The notes below the pieces were generated by a model, which searched no databases, was not told the DNA's origin, and was given only the letters and a program-made list of their open reading frames with translations. From Eubacteriales bacterium (GTDB lineage Bacteria > Bacillota > Clostridia > Tissierellales > Dethiosulfatibacteraceae): 41,448 bases of DNA. This document shows positions 33,492-41,390 of this stretch, in pieces. Location of the stretch: positions 1-41,448 of the forward strand of contig JAUYTY010000024.1 in the NCBI GenBank assembly GCA_030694905.1, read 5' to 3'. Positions within the stretch are counted from its first letter, which is position 1; every line of letters starts with the position of its first letter. The translations under genes and the position numbers were made by a program.

Positions 33492-33600
33492 AGATAAATT
33501 AATATGCCTATTGTTCGCAGTAGTGAGGTATCCCCTTATTTTGAAGCGAATGATGCACGGTCAGCGACATAAATCGAAGTCGTTTTTCGTGCATTTTTTA
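33492..33600 (+). ncRNA. Candidate short structured RNA (about 105 nt)
   Basis: A consensus promoter and a T-run-tailed hairpin bracket this segment. Inside, TTCGC (33514-33518) pairs with GCGAA (33546-33550) around a smaller TGAGG/CCTTA hairpin. The terminator TGCACG/CGTGCA encloses CGAC/GTCG. I cannot match it to a known riboswitch or sRNA. It may be a stand-alone sRNA or a leader that terminates before the CoA-transferase. A 42-codon frame overlaps it (33484-33612) but starts at the -10 box, so it is probably not translated from this transcript. Confidence 0.5.
33554..33600 (+). terminator. Terminator of the ncRNA candidate
   Basis: TGCACG (33554-33559) with CGTGCA (33588-33593), inner CGAC/GTCG, then TTTTTT. 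Confidence 0.7.
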
Positions 33601-33605
33601 TTTAT

Positions 33606-33734
33606 CCGATGACTAACAGTGCTAAGACTCCCACTTCTATAAGTGGGAGATAAGCACTGTAGAGTCCCTGGATAACGGTCTCTAAGGTTCAGGTGGTGTT
33701 TCAAACACCATCTGAACCCAAGAACCCTGTTGAT
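33606..33734 (+). mobile_element. 129-bp palindromic element, copy C
   Basis: Almost identical to copy B across 129 bp and preceded by TTTAT (33601-33605), right after the T-run of the ncRNA terminator. It ends CCTGTTGAT at 33734, 52 bp before the CoA-transferase start, so the element would be part of that gene's 5' region if transcription comes from upstream. Confidence 0.92.
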
Positions 33735-33759
33735 CCGAACCCAAGAATTCTGTTGAATA
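33735..33759 (+). mobile_element. Partial right end of a second palindromic element
   Basis: CCGAACCCAAGAATTCTGTT then GAATA repeats the last 25 bases of the element (CTGAACCCAAGAACCCTGTT...) with a few changes. It is a remnant of an older, mostly deleted copy directly after copy C. Confidence 0.7.
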
Positions 33760-33785
33760 ATTAAACACTTTGGAGGTACAGATAC

Positions 33786-35261
33786 ATGCTGGATGGAAGA
33801 ATCAGATGCAAGGCCTTGAACCACAAAATAATGACAGCAAAAGAAGCCGCGGAACTGATAAAGGATGGTATGATAGTAGGCGCCAGTGGATTTACACCGG
33901 CAGGTTATCCTAAAGCGGTCCCGTTGGCCTTGGCCCAAAGAGCTGAAGACGGAGAAGAAATCAAGATAACCTTGATTACAGGCGCATCTGTCGGAGACGA
34001 GCTTGATGGTGCACTGGTCAGGTCAGGTGTGATAGCAAGAAGATACCCCTATCAAACAGATGCTTCAATGAGGGATGCCATCAATAACGGGTCTGTCAAA
34101 TATTCGGATATGCATTTAAGTCATGTACCGCAATGGATAAAATATGGTTTTTTTGGGAAAATAGACGTGGCGATCATTGAAGCTGTGGGAATAACAGAAG
34201 AAGGGGGAATAATACCATCAACCTCTATTGGCAATTCAAATGTATTGGTTGAAATGGCTGAGATGGTGATTGTTGAAATAAACACATCCCAACCGGAAGA
34301 ACTGGAGGGAATCCATGATATATATAGTGTGGAAAAACCACCGAATAGAAAAGCGATACCTATTTACAAGCCCGAAGATAGAATAGGAACTACCTATATT
34401 CCCTGCAATCCTGAAAAAATCAAAGCGGTTGTCTATTCAGATATCATTGATAAGACTAGAGATGTGGCGCCAATCGATGACGATTCAAGAAAAATTTCCA
34501 GTCATATCATCAAATTCCTATATGATGAAAAGATGGCAGGTAGAATTCCAGAAGAACTGCTACCATTGCAGTCTGGAGTTGGTAGCGTTGCCAATGCCAT
34601 ACTCGGCGGATTATGTGAATGTGATTTTAAAAATCTGACAATATACTCGGAGGTTTTACAGGATTCGGTACTTGATCTGATAGACGCTGGAAAGGTTGAT
34701 TTCGCTTCAGCAACATCACTGACCATTTCACCCTCGAGATTGGATGACTTCTATAAGAATTTTGGAAAGTACAGAGACAAAATAATTCTAAGGCCACAGG
34801 AAATCAGCAACAACCCGGAGGTTATCAGAAGGCTTGGCGTCATAGCGATGAACACCGCAATAGAATTCGATATCTACGGAAATGTAAACTCCACCAACAT
34901 TGGTGGCACAAGAATGATGAACGGCATCGGAGGCTCGGGTGATTTTACTCGCAACGGTTATATCTCGATATTCACAACAGTTTCCACAGCAAAAAATGGC
35001 AAGATCTCCAGTATTGTGCCATTCGTCAGGCATGTGGACCACACAGAGCATGATGTTCAAGTCGTGGTAACGGAACAAGGCCTGGCTGATTTAAGAGGTC
35101 TTAGTCCATCTGAGAGAGCAGATCTGATTATTGAGAAGTGCGTCCATCCGGATTTTAAGGATCAATTGAGGGATTACGTCGCAAGAGCAAAAAATACATC
35201 TAAATACCTACACACCCCTCATGATTTCGAAACAGTTTTTTTAGATTTCTCCGATGACTAA
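33786..35261 (+). CDS. Acetyl-CoA hydrolase/transferase family, succinyl-CoA:acetate-type CoA-transferase
   Basis: The 491-residue class I CoA-transferase has the N-terminal GASGFTPAGYPKAVPLAL domain, the catalytic glutamate in IYSEVLQD (E289; E294 in Acetobacter AarC), the FDIYGNVNSTNIGGTRMMNG and GSGDFTRNGY glycine loops, and VVTEQGLADLRGLSP. It resembles Cat1/ScpC/AarC, moving CoA between succinyl- or propionyl-CoA and acetate; exact donor is inferred. Position before the methylmalonyl-CoA mutase genes supports a propionate/succinate route. TTTGGAGGT precedes the ATG. The last residues SDD and the stop codon lie at the first bases of element copy D, so the original C-terminus was altered. 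Confidence 0.9.
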   Translation: MLDGRIRCKALNHKIMTAKEAAELIKDGMIVGASGFTPAGYPKAVPLALAQRAEDGEEIKITLITGASVGDELDGALVRSGVIARRYPYQTDASMRDAINNGSVKYSDMHLSHVPQWIKYGFFGKIDVAIIEAVGITEEGGIIPSTSIGNSNVLVEMAEMVIVEINTSQPEELEGIHDIYSVEKPPNRKAIPIYKPEDRIGTTYIPCNPEKIKAVVYSDIIDKTRDVAPIDDDSRKISSHIIKFLYDEKMAGRIPEELLPLQSGVGSVANAILGGLCECDFKNLTIYSEVLQDSVLDLIDAGKVDFASATSLTISPSRLDDFYKNFGKYRDKIILRPQEISNNPEVIRRLGVIAMNTAIEFDIYGNVNSTNIGGTRMMNGIGGSGDFTRNGYISIFTTVSTAKNGKISSIVPFVRHVDHTEHDVQVVVTEQGLADLRGLSPSERADLIIEKCVHPDFKDQLRDYVARAKNTSKYLHTPHDFETVFLDFSDD

Positions 35262-35379
35262 CAGTGCTAAGACTCCCACTTCTATAAGTGGGAGATACGC
35301 ACTGTACTGTCTCTGGATAACGGTCTCTAAGGTTCAGGTGGTGTTTCAAACACCATCTGAACCCAAGAACCCTGTTGAT
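35251..35379 (+). mobile_element. 129-bp palindromic element, copy D
   Basis: Starts CCGATGACTAACAGTGCT after TTTCT (a variant of the TTTAT target) and ends CCTGTTGAT. It overlaps the end of the CoA-transferase gene: GATGACTAA supplies Asp-Asp and the stop. A few changes lie between the two hairpins (GATACGC, CTGTCTCTGG), one of which breaks a base pair in the outer stem of hairpin 1. It separates the CoA-transferase from the mutase operon. Confidence 0.92.
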
Positions 35380-35388
35380 AAGCAACTC

Positions 35389-35431
35389 GCAAGATTTAAA
35401 ATAAATAAATCATTTTTGCATTAAATCTTGC
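35389..35431 (+). repeat. 11-bp inverted repeat at the mutase promoter
   Basis: GCAAGATTTAA (35389-35399) and TTAAATCTTGC (35421-35431) are perfect inverted arms with a 21-bp spacer. The right arm overlaps the -35 hexamer of the predicted mutase promoter, which suggests an operator or a regulatory hairpin. Confidence 0.6.
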
Positions 35432-35456
35432 ATTTCAAAGGCTTTTAATATAGATT
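35428..35456 (+). promoter_or_regulatory. Candidate promoter of the mutase operon
   Basis: TTGCAT, 17-bp spacer, TAGATT; ATG with GGAGGT follows 35 bp later. Confidence 0.45.
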
Positions 35457-35490
35457 AAATATGATAAATGTACATTTGGAGGTATAATTG

Positions 35491-37170
35491 ATGTTTGACA
35501 AAGAGAAATTTGAGCAATTAAAAGTGGCTAGAAAAAATTGGGAAGATAAGGACCTGAACAAATCACTTGCCAGATCACCTGAGAGAAAAGAAGCGTTTAA
35601 AACTGGATCAGGCGATATAGTTGAAAGATTGTATACACCTGAAGATATTAATGATTTGGATTATATGGAGGAAATTGGTTTACCGGGTCAATATCCTTAT
35701 ACACGTGGCTATCAACCTACGATGTATAGAGGCAGATTGTGGACAATGAGAATGTATGCCGGTTTCTCAACGGCAGAAGAATCAAATAAACGTTACAAAT
35801 TCCTGGTTGATCAGGGATCAACAGGACTGTCAGTCGCTTTTGACCTTCCTACCCAGATCGGCTATGACTCGGATCATCCACTGGCTGAGGGAGAAGTTGG
35901 CAAGGTGGGTGTCGCCATAGATTCTTTAGCGGATATGGAGATTCTCTTTGACGGCATAAATCTGGAGAAAGTCAGCACATCCATGACGATAAACTCTCCC
36001 GCATCTGTTCTGTTGGCGATGTATATTGCTGTTGCTGATAAGCAAGGCGTATCTCCTGAGAAACTAAGAGGGACTATTCAGAATGATATCCTCAAGGAAT
36101 ACATAGCGAGGGGAACATATATCTACCCCACAGAAGAATCAATGAGACTCATAACAGACATATTTGAATACTGCTCAAAAAACGTTCCTCAGTGGAACAC
36201 TATCAGCATTTCCGGATACCATATTAGGGAAGCAGGCTCCACAGCCGCTCAAGAAGTCGGATTTACTTTGGCTGACGGTATAGCTTATGTGGAAGCTGCA
36301 ATCAAAGCCGGACTTGATGTGGATTCCTTTGCACCAAGATTGTCATTTTTCTTTAATGCGCATAACGATTTATTGGAAGAAGTCTCTAAATATAGAGCAG
36401 CCAGAAGACTGTGGGCGAAAATCATGAAAGAAAGGTTCAAGGCTAAGAACCCACAATCCATGATGCTAAAATTCCATACGCAGACAGGCGGATCAACCTT
36501 GACAGCACAGCAACCGGACAATAATATCGTTAGGGTTGCGATCCAGACGCTGGCAGCTGTGTTGGGAGGAACCCAATCTCTGCATACAAACTCCAAGGAT
36601 GAGGCGCTGGCCTTACCGACTGAGGACTCTGTTAGAATCGCGTTGAGAACACAACAAATTGTAGCCCATGAAAGTGGTGTCACCAATACAGTGGATCCAT
36701 TGGCCGGCTCATACTACATAGAAGCCAAAACTAAAGAGATTGAAGACAAGGCTATGGAATACATCACCAAAATAGACGAACTGGGCGGAGCGCCAAGGGC
36801 AATTGATGCCGGTTACATTCAAAAGGAAATCACAGACGCAGCCTATAAGTACCAGATGGATGTTGAAAAAGGTGACGTTGTGGTCGTTGGTATGAATAAA
36901 TTCAAGGTTGCTGAAAAAGCGCCGCAAGGCCTATTGAAGGTTGATCCGATGGTTGGAGAGATGCAGAAGAAGAAATTGGTTGAACTTAAAGCAAAAAGAG
37001 ATAATCAGGCAGTTACGGAAAAATTGACCGCCCTGAAGAAGGCATGTAAAGGCACTGAAAATCTTATGCCTTATATTGTGGAAGCCGTCAGGGAATATGC
37101 CACTTTAGGCGAGATATGCGATGTCATGAGAGAAGTTTTCGGCGAATACGAACAAAGCGTAATGCTTTAA
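35491..37170 (+). CDS. mcmA1: Methylmalonyl-CoA mutase, large (catalytic) subunit
   Basis: The 559-residue TIM-barrel subunit catalyses the B12-dependent rearrangement of methylmalonyl-CoA and succinyl-CoA. Key residues fall at the same numbers as in Propionibacterium: Y89 (in MRMYAGFST), R207 (in [10 protein letters not shown]) and H244 (in [11 protein letters not shown]). Tyr89 rather than Phe argues against isobutyryl-CoA mutase. There is no B12-binding domain at the C-terminus; it is supplied by the next gene, as in archaeal and many clostridial mutases. GGAGGT lies 7 bp before ATG 35491. The chaperone MeaB and the epimerase follow, making a complete succinyl-CoA/methylmalonyl-CoA module. 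Confidence 0.95.
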   Translation: MFDKEKFEQLKVARKNWEDKDLNKSLARSPERKEAFKTGSGDIVERLYTPEDINDLDYMEEIGLPGQYPYTRGYQPTMYRGRLWTMRMYAGFSTAEESNKRYKFLVDQGSTGLSVAFDLPTQIGYDSDHPLAEGEVGKVGVAIDSLADMEILFDGINLEKVSTSMTINSPASVLLAMYIAVADKQGVSPEKLRGTIQNDILKEYIARGTYIYPTEESMRLITDIFEYCSKNVPQWNTISISGYHIREAGSTAAQEVGFTLADGIAYVEAAIKAGLDVDSFAPRLSFFFNAHNDLLEEVSKYRAARRLWAKIMKERFKAKNPQSMMLKFHTQTGGSTLTAQQPDNNIVRVAIQTLAAVLGGTQSLHTNSKDEALALPTEDSVRIALRTQQIVAHESGVTNTVDPLAGSYYIEAKTKEIEDKAMEYITKIDELGGAPRAIDAGYIQKEITDAAYKYQMDVEKGDVVVVGMNKFKVAEKAPQGLLKVDPMVGEMQKKKLVELKAKRDNQAVTEKLTALKKACKGTENLMPYIVEAVREYATLGEICDVMREVFGEYEQSVML

Positions 37171-37203
37171 TATAAGTTGAGATTGATTCATTAGGAGGAA
37201 AAA

Positions 37204-37599
37204 ATGGACAAACCAATAAGAGTTTTAGTTGCTAAACCTGGTCTTGACGGACATGACAGAGGAGCGAAAATGATAGCCAGGGCATTAAGGGATGCAGGAA
37301 TGGAAGTCATTTATACAGGTTTAAGGCAAACGCCTGAACAAATAGTAGCAGCAGCGATTCAAGAGGACGTCGACATAATTGGCATGAGTATTTTATCCGG
37401 CGCGCATAATCATTTGTTTCCAAAGGTCATAGGATTATTAAAAGATCAAGACGCGGATGACATAATGGTTATAGCGGGTGGTGTAATACCTGAGGATGAC
37501 ATACCGGCATTGAAAGCAGCGGGAGTGGCTGCCATATTTACACCAGGTGCCTTGACAACTGAGATTGTTCAATTCATCAGAGACAATGTTAAACGATAA
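37204..37599 (+). CDS. mcmA2: Methylmalonyl-CoA mutase, small B12-binding subunit
   Basis: The 131-residue Rossmann domain has the base-off/His-on B12 motif DGHDRG (15-20; H17 is the cobalt ligand), the SILSGAHNH loop and IAGGVIP plus [10 protein letters not shown] for the nucleotide tail. It associates with the large subunit encoded 33 bp upstream to form the active mutase. GGAGG precedes the ATG. Length and motifs are normal for the separate B12 subunit. Confidence 0.95.
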   Translation: MDKPIRVLVAKPGLDGHDRGAKMIARALRDAGMEVIYTGLRQTPEQIVAAAIQEDVDIIGMSILSGAHNHLFPKVIGLLKDQDADDIMVIAGGVIPEDDIPALKAAGVAAIFTPGALTTEIVQFIRDNVKR

Positions 37600-37620
37600 A
37601 GACATTAAGGCGATGATTCA

Positions 37621-38553
37621 ATGGAATTGATTAATAAGATGCTTAAAGGGGATAAGAGAGCCTGTGCCCGCCTTATCTCCATCGTTGAGAATGACGAAAA
37701 AGAATCAGAAAAGCTGATAAAAAAAATATATAGATTCACAGGAAAAGCACATATCGTAGGGATAACAGGACCTCCCGGTGCTGGCAAAAGCACGCTGACC
37801 GACAAATATGTCAAGCTATTAAGAAAAAGCGATTACAAAGTGGGTGTCATAGCTGTTGATCCAACCAGCCCTTATACCGGTGGCGCTATTCTTGGTGATA
37901 GGATCAGAATGAACGATCTGGCCCTCGATCCCGGCGTTTTTATCAGAAGTATGGGAACGAGAGGTTATCTGGGTGGCTTGGCAAAGGCTACCAGAAATGC
38001 CGTTAAAATTCTGGATGCATATGGATGTGACTATATCATCATAGAAACCGTTGGCGTGGGGCAATCTGAGGTTGATATCGTAAAAGCCGCGGATACGGTC
38101 GTATTGGTGATGGTTCCAGGCCTTGGAGACGATATTCAATCCATCAAGGCTGGCATTATGGAAATAGGCGATTTGTTCGTTGTGAATAAGAGCGATCTTT
38201 TTGGCGCCCAAAGAACAGCGACAGAAATCAATATGATGCTGGATATGAGCCCAAAAACAGATAGAAGGCCACCTGTCGTGATGGTTACTGCAAATCAGAA
38301 CAAGAATATTGAGCAGATGGAACTGGAAATTCAGAAACATTATCATTACCTGGTTGACAATGGTCTCTTGGAAGAAAGAAGAAAAAAGAACATCAAAAGA
38401 GAGCTTCTTGAGTTGGTTGAAGAAGAGCTGAAAAAGCTTGTGATAAGAGAGACGGAAAACAACGGGGAATTGGACAGTATGACAGAAAGCCTCTTTAACA
38501 AGGAGACAGATCCTTTTACGTTAAGGGATACGTTGCTGTCAAGAATAAAATAA
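37621..38553 (+). CDS. meaB: MeaB/ArgK-type mutase chaperone GTPase
   Basis: The 310-residue G3E GTPase has Walker A GPPGAGKS (50-57), the base-recognition motif NKSD and a C-terminal helical dimerisation region (LLEERRKKNIKRELLELVEE). MeaB gates B12 loading and protects methylmalonyl-CoA mutase from inactivation. It lies 21 bp after the small subunit gene. All motifs expected for a functional GTPase are intact, including the IVDVDPSSP-like switch seen as VDPTSPYTGGAILGDR. Confidence 0.95.
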   Translation: MELINKMLKGDKRACARLISIVENDEKESEKLIKKIYRFTGKAHIVGITGPPGAGKSTLTDKYVKLLRKSDYKVGVIAVDPTSPYTGGAILGDRIRMNDLALDPGVFIRSMGTRGYLGGLAKATRNAVKILDAYGCDYIIIETVGVGQSEVDIVKAADTVVLVMVPGLGDDIQSIKAGIMEIGDLFVVNKSDLFGAQRTATEINMMLDMSPKTDRRPPVVMVTANQNKNIEQMELEIQKHYHYLVDNGLLEERRKKNIKRELLELVEEELKKLVIRETENNGELDSMTESLFNKETDPFTLRDTLLSRIK

Positions 38554-38567
38554 ACAAAGGAGAACAC

Positions 38568-38969
38568 ATGGTTACGAAAATTGATCACATAGGCGTTGCG
38601 GTAAAAAACCTGGAAGAATCGCTGAAATTTTATCGGGAAACTCTCGGATTGGACCTGCAAGGTGTTGAAATTGTAGAAGAACAAAAGGTAAAGGTAGCGT
38701 TTTTACCTATAGGTGATACAGAAATAGAACTGCTCGAATCAACTGATCCTGACGGTCCTATTGCAAAGTATATTGATAAAAAGGGCGAAGGGGTTCAACA
38801 CATCGCCTATAGGGTTGATGATATAGAGATGGCTATCGCTGACATGCTATCAAAGGGTGTCAAGATGATTGATGAAAAACCACGATACGGAGCAGGCGGG
38901 GCGAAGATAGCCTTTTGCCATCCCAAAAGCACCAATGGTGTTTTGGTTGAGCTTTGCCAGAGAGATTAA
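38568..38969 (+). CDS. mce: Methylmalonyl-CoA epimerase
   Basis: The 133-residue vicinal-oxygen-chelate protein has the metal ligands at the expected places: KIDHIGVAV (H7), IELLES, GEGVQHIAYRVDD and a final LVELCQ. It interconverts the S and R forms of methylmalonyl-CoA, linking the mutase to carboxyl transfer or decarboxylation. AAAGGAG precedes the ATG, 14 bp after meaB. It ends the operon, just before a strong terminator. Confidence 0.95.
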   Translation: MVTKIDHIGVAVKNLEESLKFYRETLGLDLQGVEIVEEQKVKVAFLPIGDTEIELLESTDPDGPIAKYIDKKGEGVQHIAYRVDDIEMAIADMLSKGVKMIDEKPRYGAGGAKIAFCHPKSTNGVLVELCQRD

Positions 38970-38984
38970 GAAGAAAGAAAATAA

Positions 38985-39026
38985 AAAACGCCGGATCAGT
39001 TTAGTTCTGATAACCGGCGTTTTTAG
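38985..39026 (+). terminator. Terminator of the mutase operon
   Basis: AAAACGCCGG with CCGGCGTTTT, plus TCAG/CTGA inside, then T-run. Its left A-run also allows use by the convergent DUF1858 gene. Confidence 0.9.
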
Positions 39027-39034
39027 TTGTCATA

Positions 39035-39220
39035 TTATGCGTTCAAGCTCTTTAATAACTCGTCAAGATCTAATCCATGAACAGCAGCTGCCTGCTCTAA
39101 TGTTTCCATTTGAGATGATGGACAGCCAATGCAACCCATACCATATTGAAACAATATCTCTGCAGATTCTGGTTTTTCTCTGAGAACTTGTCCTATATAC
39201 ATATCTTTACTAATAGTCAT
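39035..39220 (-). CDS. DUF1858 redox-disulfide domain protein
   Basis: The 61-residue protein matches the DUF1858 (hybrid-cluster-protein-associated redox disulfide) domain: VLREKPESAEILFQYGMGC, the CIGC pair (C30, C33) and an ALxxAAxxHGLDLDELLKSLN-type helix (here LEQAAAVHGLDLDELLKSLN). It is a small cytoplasmic protein found in anaerobes, probably a redox or metal-sensing partner; the exact role is unknown. GGAGGTAAC precedes the ATG. It is convergent with the epimerase gene and divergent from the PucR-type regulator. Confidence 0.85.
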   Translation of the reverse strand: MTISKDMYIGQVLREKPESAEILFQYGMGCIGCPSSQMETLEQAAAVHGLDLDELLKSLNA

Positions 39221-39249
39221 AAGTTACCTCCTTTATTGTATTCTATGAT

Positions 39250-39278
39250 ATTATAATACAGAGGTTATTATAAGTCAA
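39250..39278 (-). promoter_or_regulatory. Promoter of the DUF1858 gene
   Basis: Minus strand: TTGACT (39278-39273), 17-bp spacer, TATAAT (39255-39250), about 30 bp upstream of the ATG. Confidence 0.7.
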
Positions 39279-39346
39279 AATATTTAGAAAATGATATTCG
39301 GGAAAATGATGTTATTTTAAATCATATTTAACAATGCGTCATATTA

Positions 39347-39371
39347 ATCCTAATTCATTTTTGAATAGGAT
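39347..39371. repeat. Inverted repeat in the DUF1858/PucR spacer
   Basis: ATCCTA-A-TTCA-TTTT-TGAA-TAGGAT: 10 paired bases with one bulged A. It could be an operator. The 334-bp spacer 39221-39554 otherwise shows only the two promoters. Confidence 0.4.
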
Positions 39372-39452
39372 AATGCAATTTTTAAACCCTTTTTAAAGCG
39401 TTTGTGTGTTGTGATTTTTCATACACTTGTCGTTTAAGTTGCCGAATTGATG

Positions 39453-39481
39453 TTGATGGTAACTAATTAGTATGCTAAAAT
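39453..39481 (+). promoter_or_regulatory. Candidate promoter of the PucR-type regulator
   Basis: TTGATG, 17-bp spacer, TAAAAT, 73 bp before the ATG. Confidence 0.4.
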
Positions 39482-39554
39482 TATTACATATAGTTCTTTG
39501 CTTTTCCATGAAATGAAAAAGTTTTTGACACTATTCAATTAAGGAGATGAACGA

Positions 39555-41153
39555 ATGAGCACTTCAGTTAAAAGCATATTAGAGTTGCCTATTATGCAAG
39601 AAAACAGTAGATTACTCACTAACACAGGCGAAAACAACGACGTTCAGTTCGTTACAGTCATGGAGTCACCTGACTTTCGCTTGGCTAGCCTTGGTGAACA
39701 TATTTTTGTTTTAACAACACTATCTGCTCATCATAGTTCTTTAGAAGAGATTAACAGCATAGTTCGTGGCTTATGCGAGGTAAAGATTGCTGCCATTGGG
39801 ATAAAGATTGGTCGATATATTAAATGTATAGATGAATCAACGATACAAATAGCCAATGATCATAACGTAGCACTTATTGAATTGGATAACAACGTTTATT
39901 TTCGCGAAATTTTAAGAGAAACCCTTTCTGTTATTACTGGTAACCAACGCTTGAATCTTATCCGTATAAATGACGTTAATAAAGCTCTAATTGATTCTAT
40001 TTTACAGAATCGCACAATACAGGATTTTCTGAATCTTCTTTGTGCGCAAATAGACTGCTATTGCTGCTGCAATGATCAATCAGGCAAAAAAATAGCCGAA
40101 GCCTCGTCTCTGAGACTAGATTACGATACAAAGAAAGTAGACAATGCCATAAAACATTATTTCGAGAATTTCTCCGAAAAGGATAAATCGATTTACCAAG
40201 AAGAGAATATAATCATTTCCCCTTGCATTGTGCAGGAGAAAAGACTCGCAACAATTTGTATTGTTACGTTTGAAGTGCAAATTGACCTTGTTTATCTTTT
40301 TACGCAATCCATTATTAACGGAATAAGCATAAAATTTCTTGAGAAAAATCTGCAAGTACAGGCTGAACGAGAGCTAGAATTTTCAATTTTAAATGATATA
40401 CTTTTTTCCAAAAATTCTAATGCTGAGGTCATTGCAGACCGCCTTGATCTTTTAAACTTTACCCTTTACGAAAATAAATTAATGGTCATCCTGTCGCGTT
40501 TAGATTCAAAAAATGACAAATTTGGCTTTTATTCAACAGTTGATAATCTTAAAAAAATATTTACAGCGCAATTCGGTTCTGCAATCGCTTTTAAGAGAAA
40601 AAATGAGCATGTAATTCTCGTTTCTCATGAAACAATTAGCAATGCCAATAGCTTAAAAGACAGGTTGTATTTGTGTAAATCAGCAATTTCACGAACGGAA
40701 AGAGGTAAGTTTGATTTAGGGTGTAGCACGTCAGTTACGGAGTTGACGAAGATACCTGAATGCTATGACCAAGCCAAAAAAGCCATTAAATTCGGTCGTC
40801 AGATTGATACTGACGAGCATTTATACTTATATGATGATTATTTTGAATTAGGGTTAATATCATGCGGAATTGGTAGCAGTGATGCTAATATGTTTTTTCA
40901 ACGCATTGTTAATCCCATTCAAGAATACGATAAGAAGTTCAATTCTGAACTTTGGAGTACGCTTGAGATTAGTTTAATACAGGATAGACTTGAATTAATA
41001 GCAAGCACTCTTCACATTCATATTAGTACCCTTCGGTACAGGTTGCAGAAAATTGAAACAATTACTGGTTATAATTATTTCAAAACAAATGATCGTCTGA
41101 CACTTTACCTAGCATATCTCTTGTATAAGGTTTCTAATGTAAGCAAACAATAA
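39555..41153 (+). CDS. PucR-family transcriptional regulator
   Basis: The 532-residue protein has an N-terminal PucR domain (about 1-125; SVKSILELPIMQENSRLLTN, IAAIGIKIGRYI), a middle GGDEF-like/CdaR-type region (about 280-400) and a C-terminal PucR helix-turn-helix (HTH_30, about 470-525: LELIASTLHIHISTLRYRLQ). Members regulate purine, amino-acid or other nitrogen and carbon catabolic genes. Codon use is unusual: about 15 of 23 Arg codons are CGN, whereas neighbours such as meaB use almost only AGA/AGG. This suggests horizontal acquisition. AAGGAG precedes the ATG. No target gene is evident; the nearest are on the other side of a mobile element or divergent. Confidence 0.85.
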   Translation: MSTSVKSILELPIMQENSRLLTNTGENNDVQFVTVMESPDFRLASLGEHIFVLTTLSAHHSSLEEINSIVRGLCEVKIAAIGIKIGRYIKCIDESTIQIANDHNVALIELDNNVYFREILRETLSVITGNQRLNLIRINDVNKALIDSILQNRTIQDFLNLLCAQIDCYCCCNDQSGKKIAEASSLRLDYDTKKVDNAIKHYFENFSEKDKSIYQEENIIISPCIVQEKRLATICIVTFEVQIDLVYLFTQSIINGISIKFLEKNLQVQAERELEFSILNDILFSKNSNAEVIADRLDLLNFTLYENKLMVILSRLDSKNDKFGFYSTVDNLKKIFTAQFGSAIAFKRKNEHVILVSHETISNANSLKDRLYLCKSAISRTERGKFDLGCSTSVTELTKIPECYDQAKKAIKFGRQIDTDEHLYLYDDYFELGLISCGIGSSDANMFFQRIVNPIQEYDKKFNSELWSTLEISLIQDRLELIASTLHIHISTLRYRLQKIETITGYNYFKTNDRLTLYLAYLLYKVSNVSKQ

Positions 41154-41170
41154 TTGATGGGTTATAAGAT

Positions 41171-41200
41171 TAATGGAGATGATATCATCTCCATTAGCTT
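41171..41200 (+). terminator. Perfect 26-bp palindrome after the pucR-type gene
   Basis: TAATGGAGATGAT directly followed by ATCATCTCCATTA. It lies 18 bp after the stop. The following bases GCTTTAAC are only weakly T-rich, so it is a probable but not typical terminator. Confidence 0.5.
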
Positions 41201-41226
41201 TAACAATCAATCGAAATAAAATTTAT

Positions 41227-41261
41227 CCGATGACTAACAGTGCTAAGACTCCCACTTCTAT
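41227..41261 (+). mobile_element. Palindromic element, outer copy E, left part (interrupted)
   Basis: The first 35 bases of the element (CCGATGACTAACAGTGCT to CACTTCTAT), preceded by TTTAT. The element is interrupted exactly at the loop/stem border of hairpin 1 by a complete copy; its continuation is at 41391. Confidence 0.9.
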
Positions 41262-41390
41262 CCGATGACTAGCAGTGCTAAGACTCCCACTTCTATAAGT
41301 GGGAGATAAGCACTGTAGAGCCCCTGGATAACGGTTTCTAAGGTTCAGATGGCGTATGAAACGCTAACTGAATCCAAGAACCCTGTTGAT
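41262..41390 (+). mobile_element. 129-bp palindromic element, inner copy E (nested insertion)
   Basis: Complete copy from CCGATGACTAGCAGTGCT to CCCTGTTGAT, inserted after TTCTAT of the outer copy. Removing 129 bp restores the outer copy perfectly, so no target duplication was made. Its second hairpin has several changes (GGCGTATGAAACGCTAA, GAATCC) compared with the other copies. Confidence 0.92.

Noticed and set aside
33484-33612. 42-codon frame over the ncRNA candidate
   Set aside because: The ATG lies within the -10 box of the predicted promoter, no ribosome site is present, and the frame runs through a terminator into the mobile element.
33561-33938. 125-codon minus-strand frame across copy C and the CoA-transferase start
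   Set aside because: It is composed of mobile-element sequence plus antisense of a real gene; similar accidental frames occur at other copies.
37819-38346. 175-codon minus-strand frame inside meaB
   Set aside because: It is antisense to an intact, motif-rich gene and shows no protein family features.
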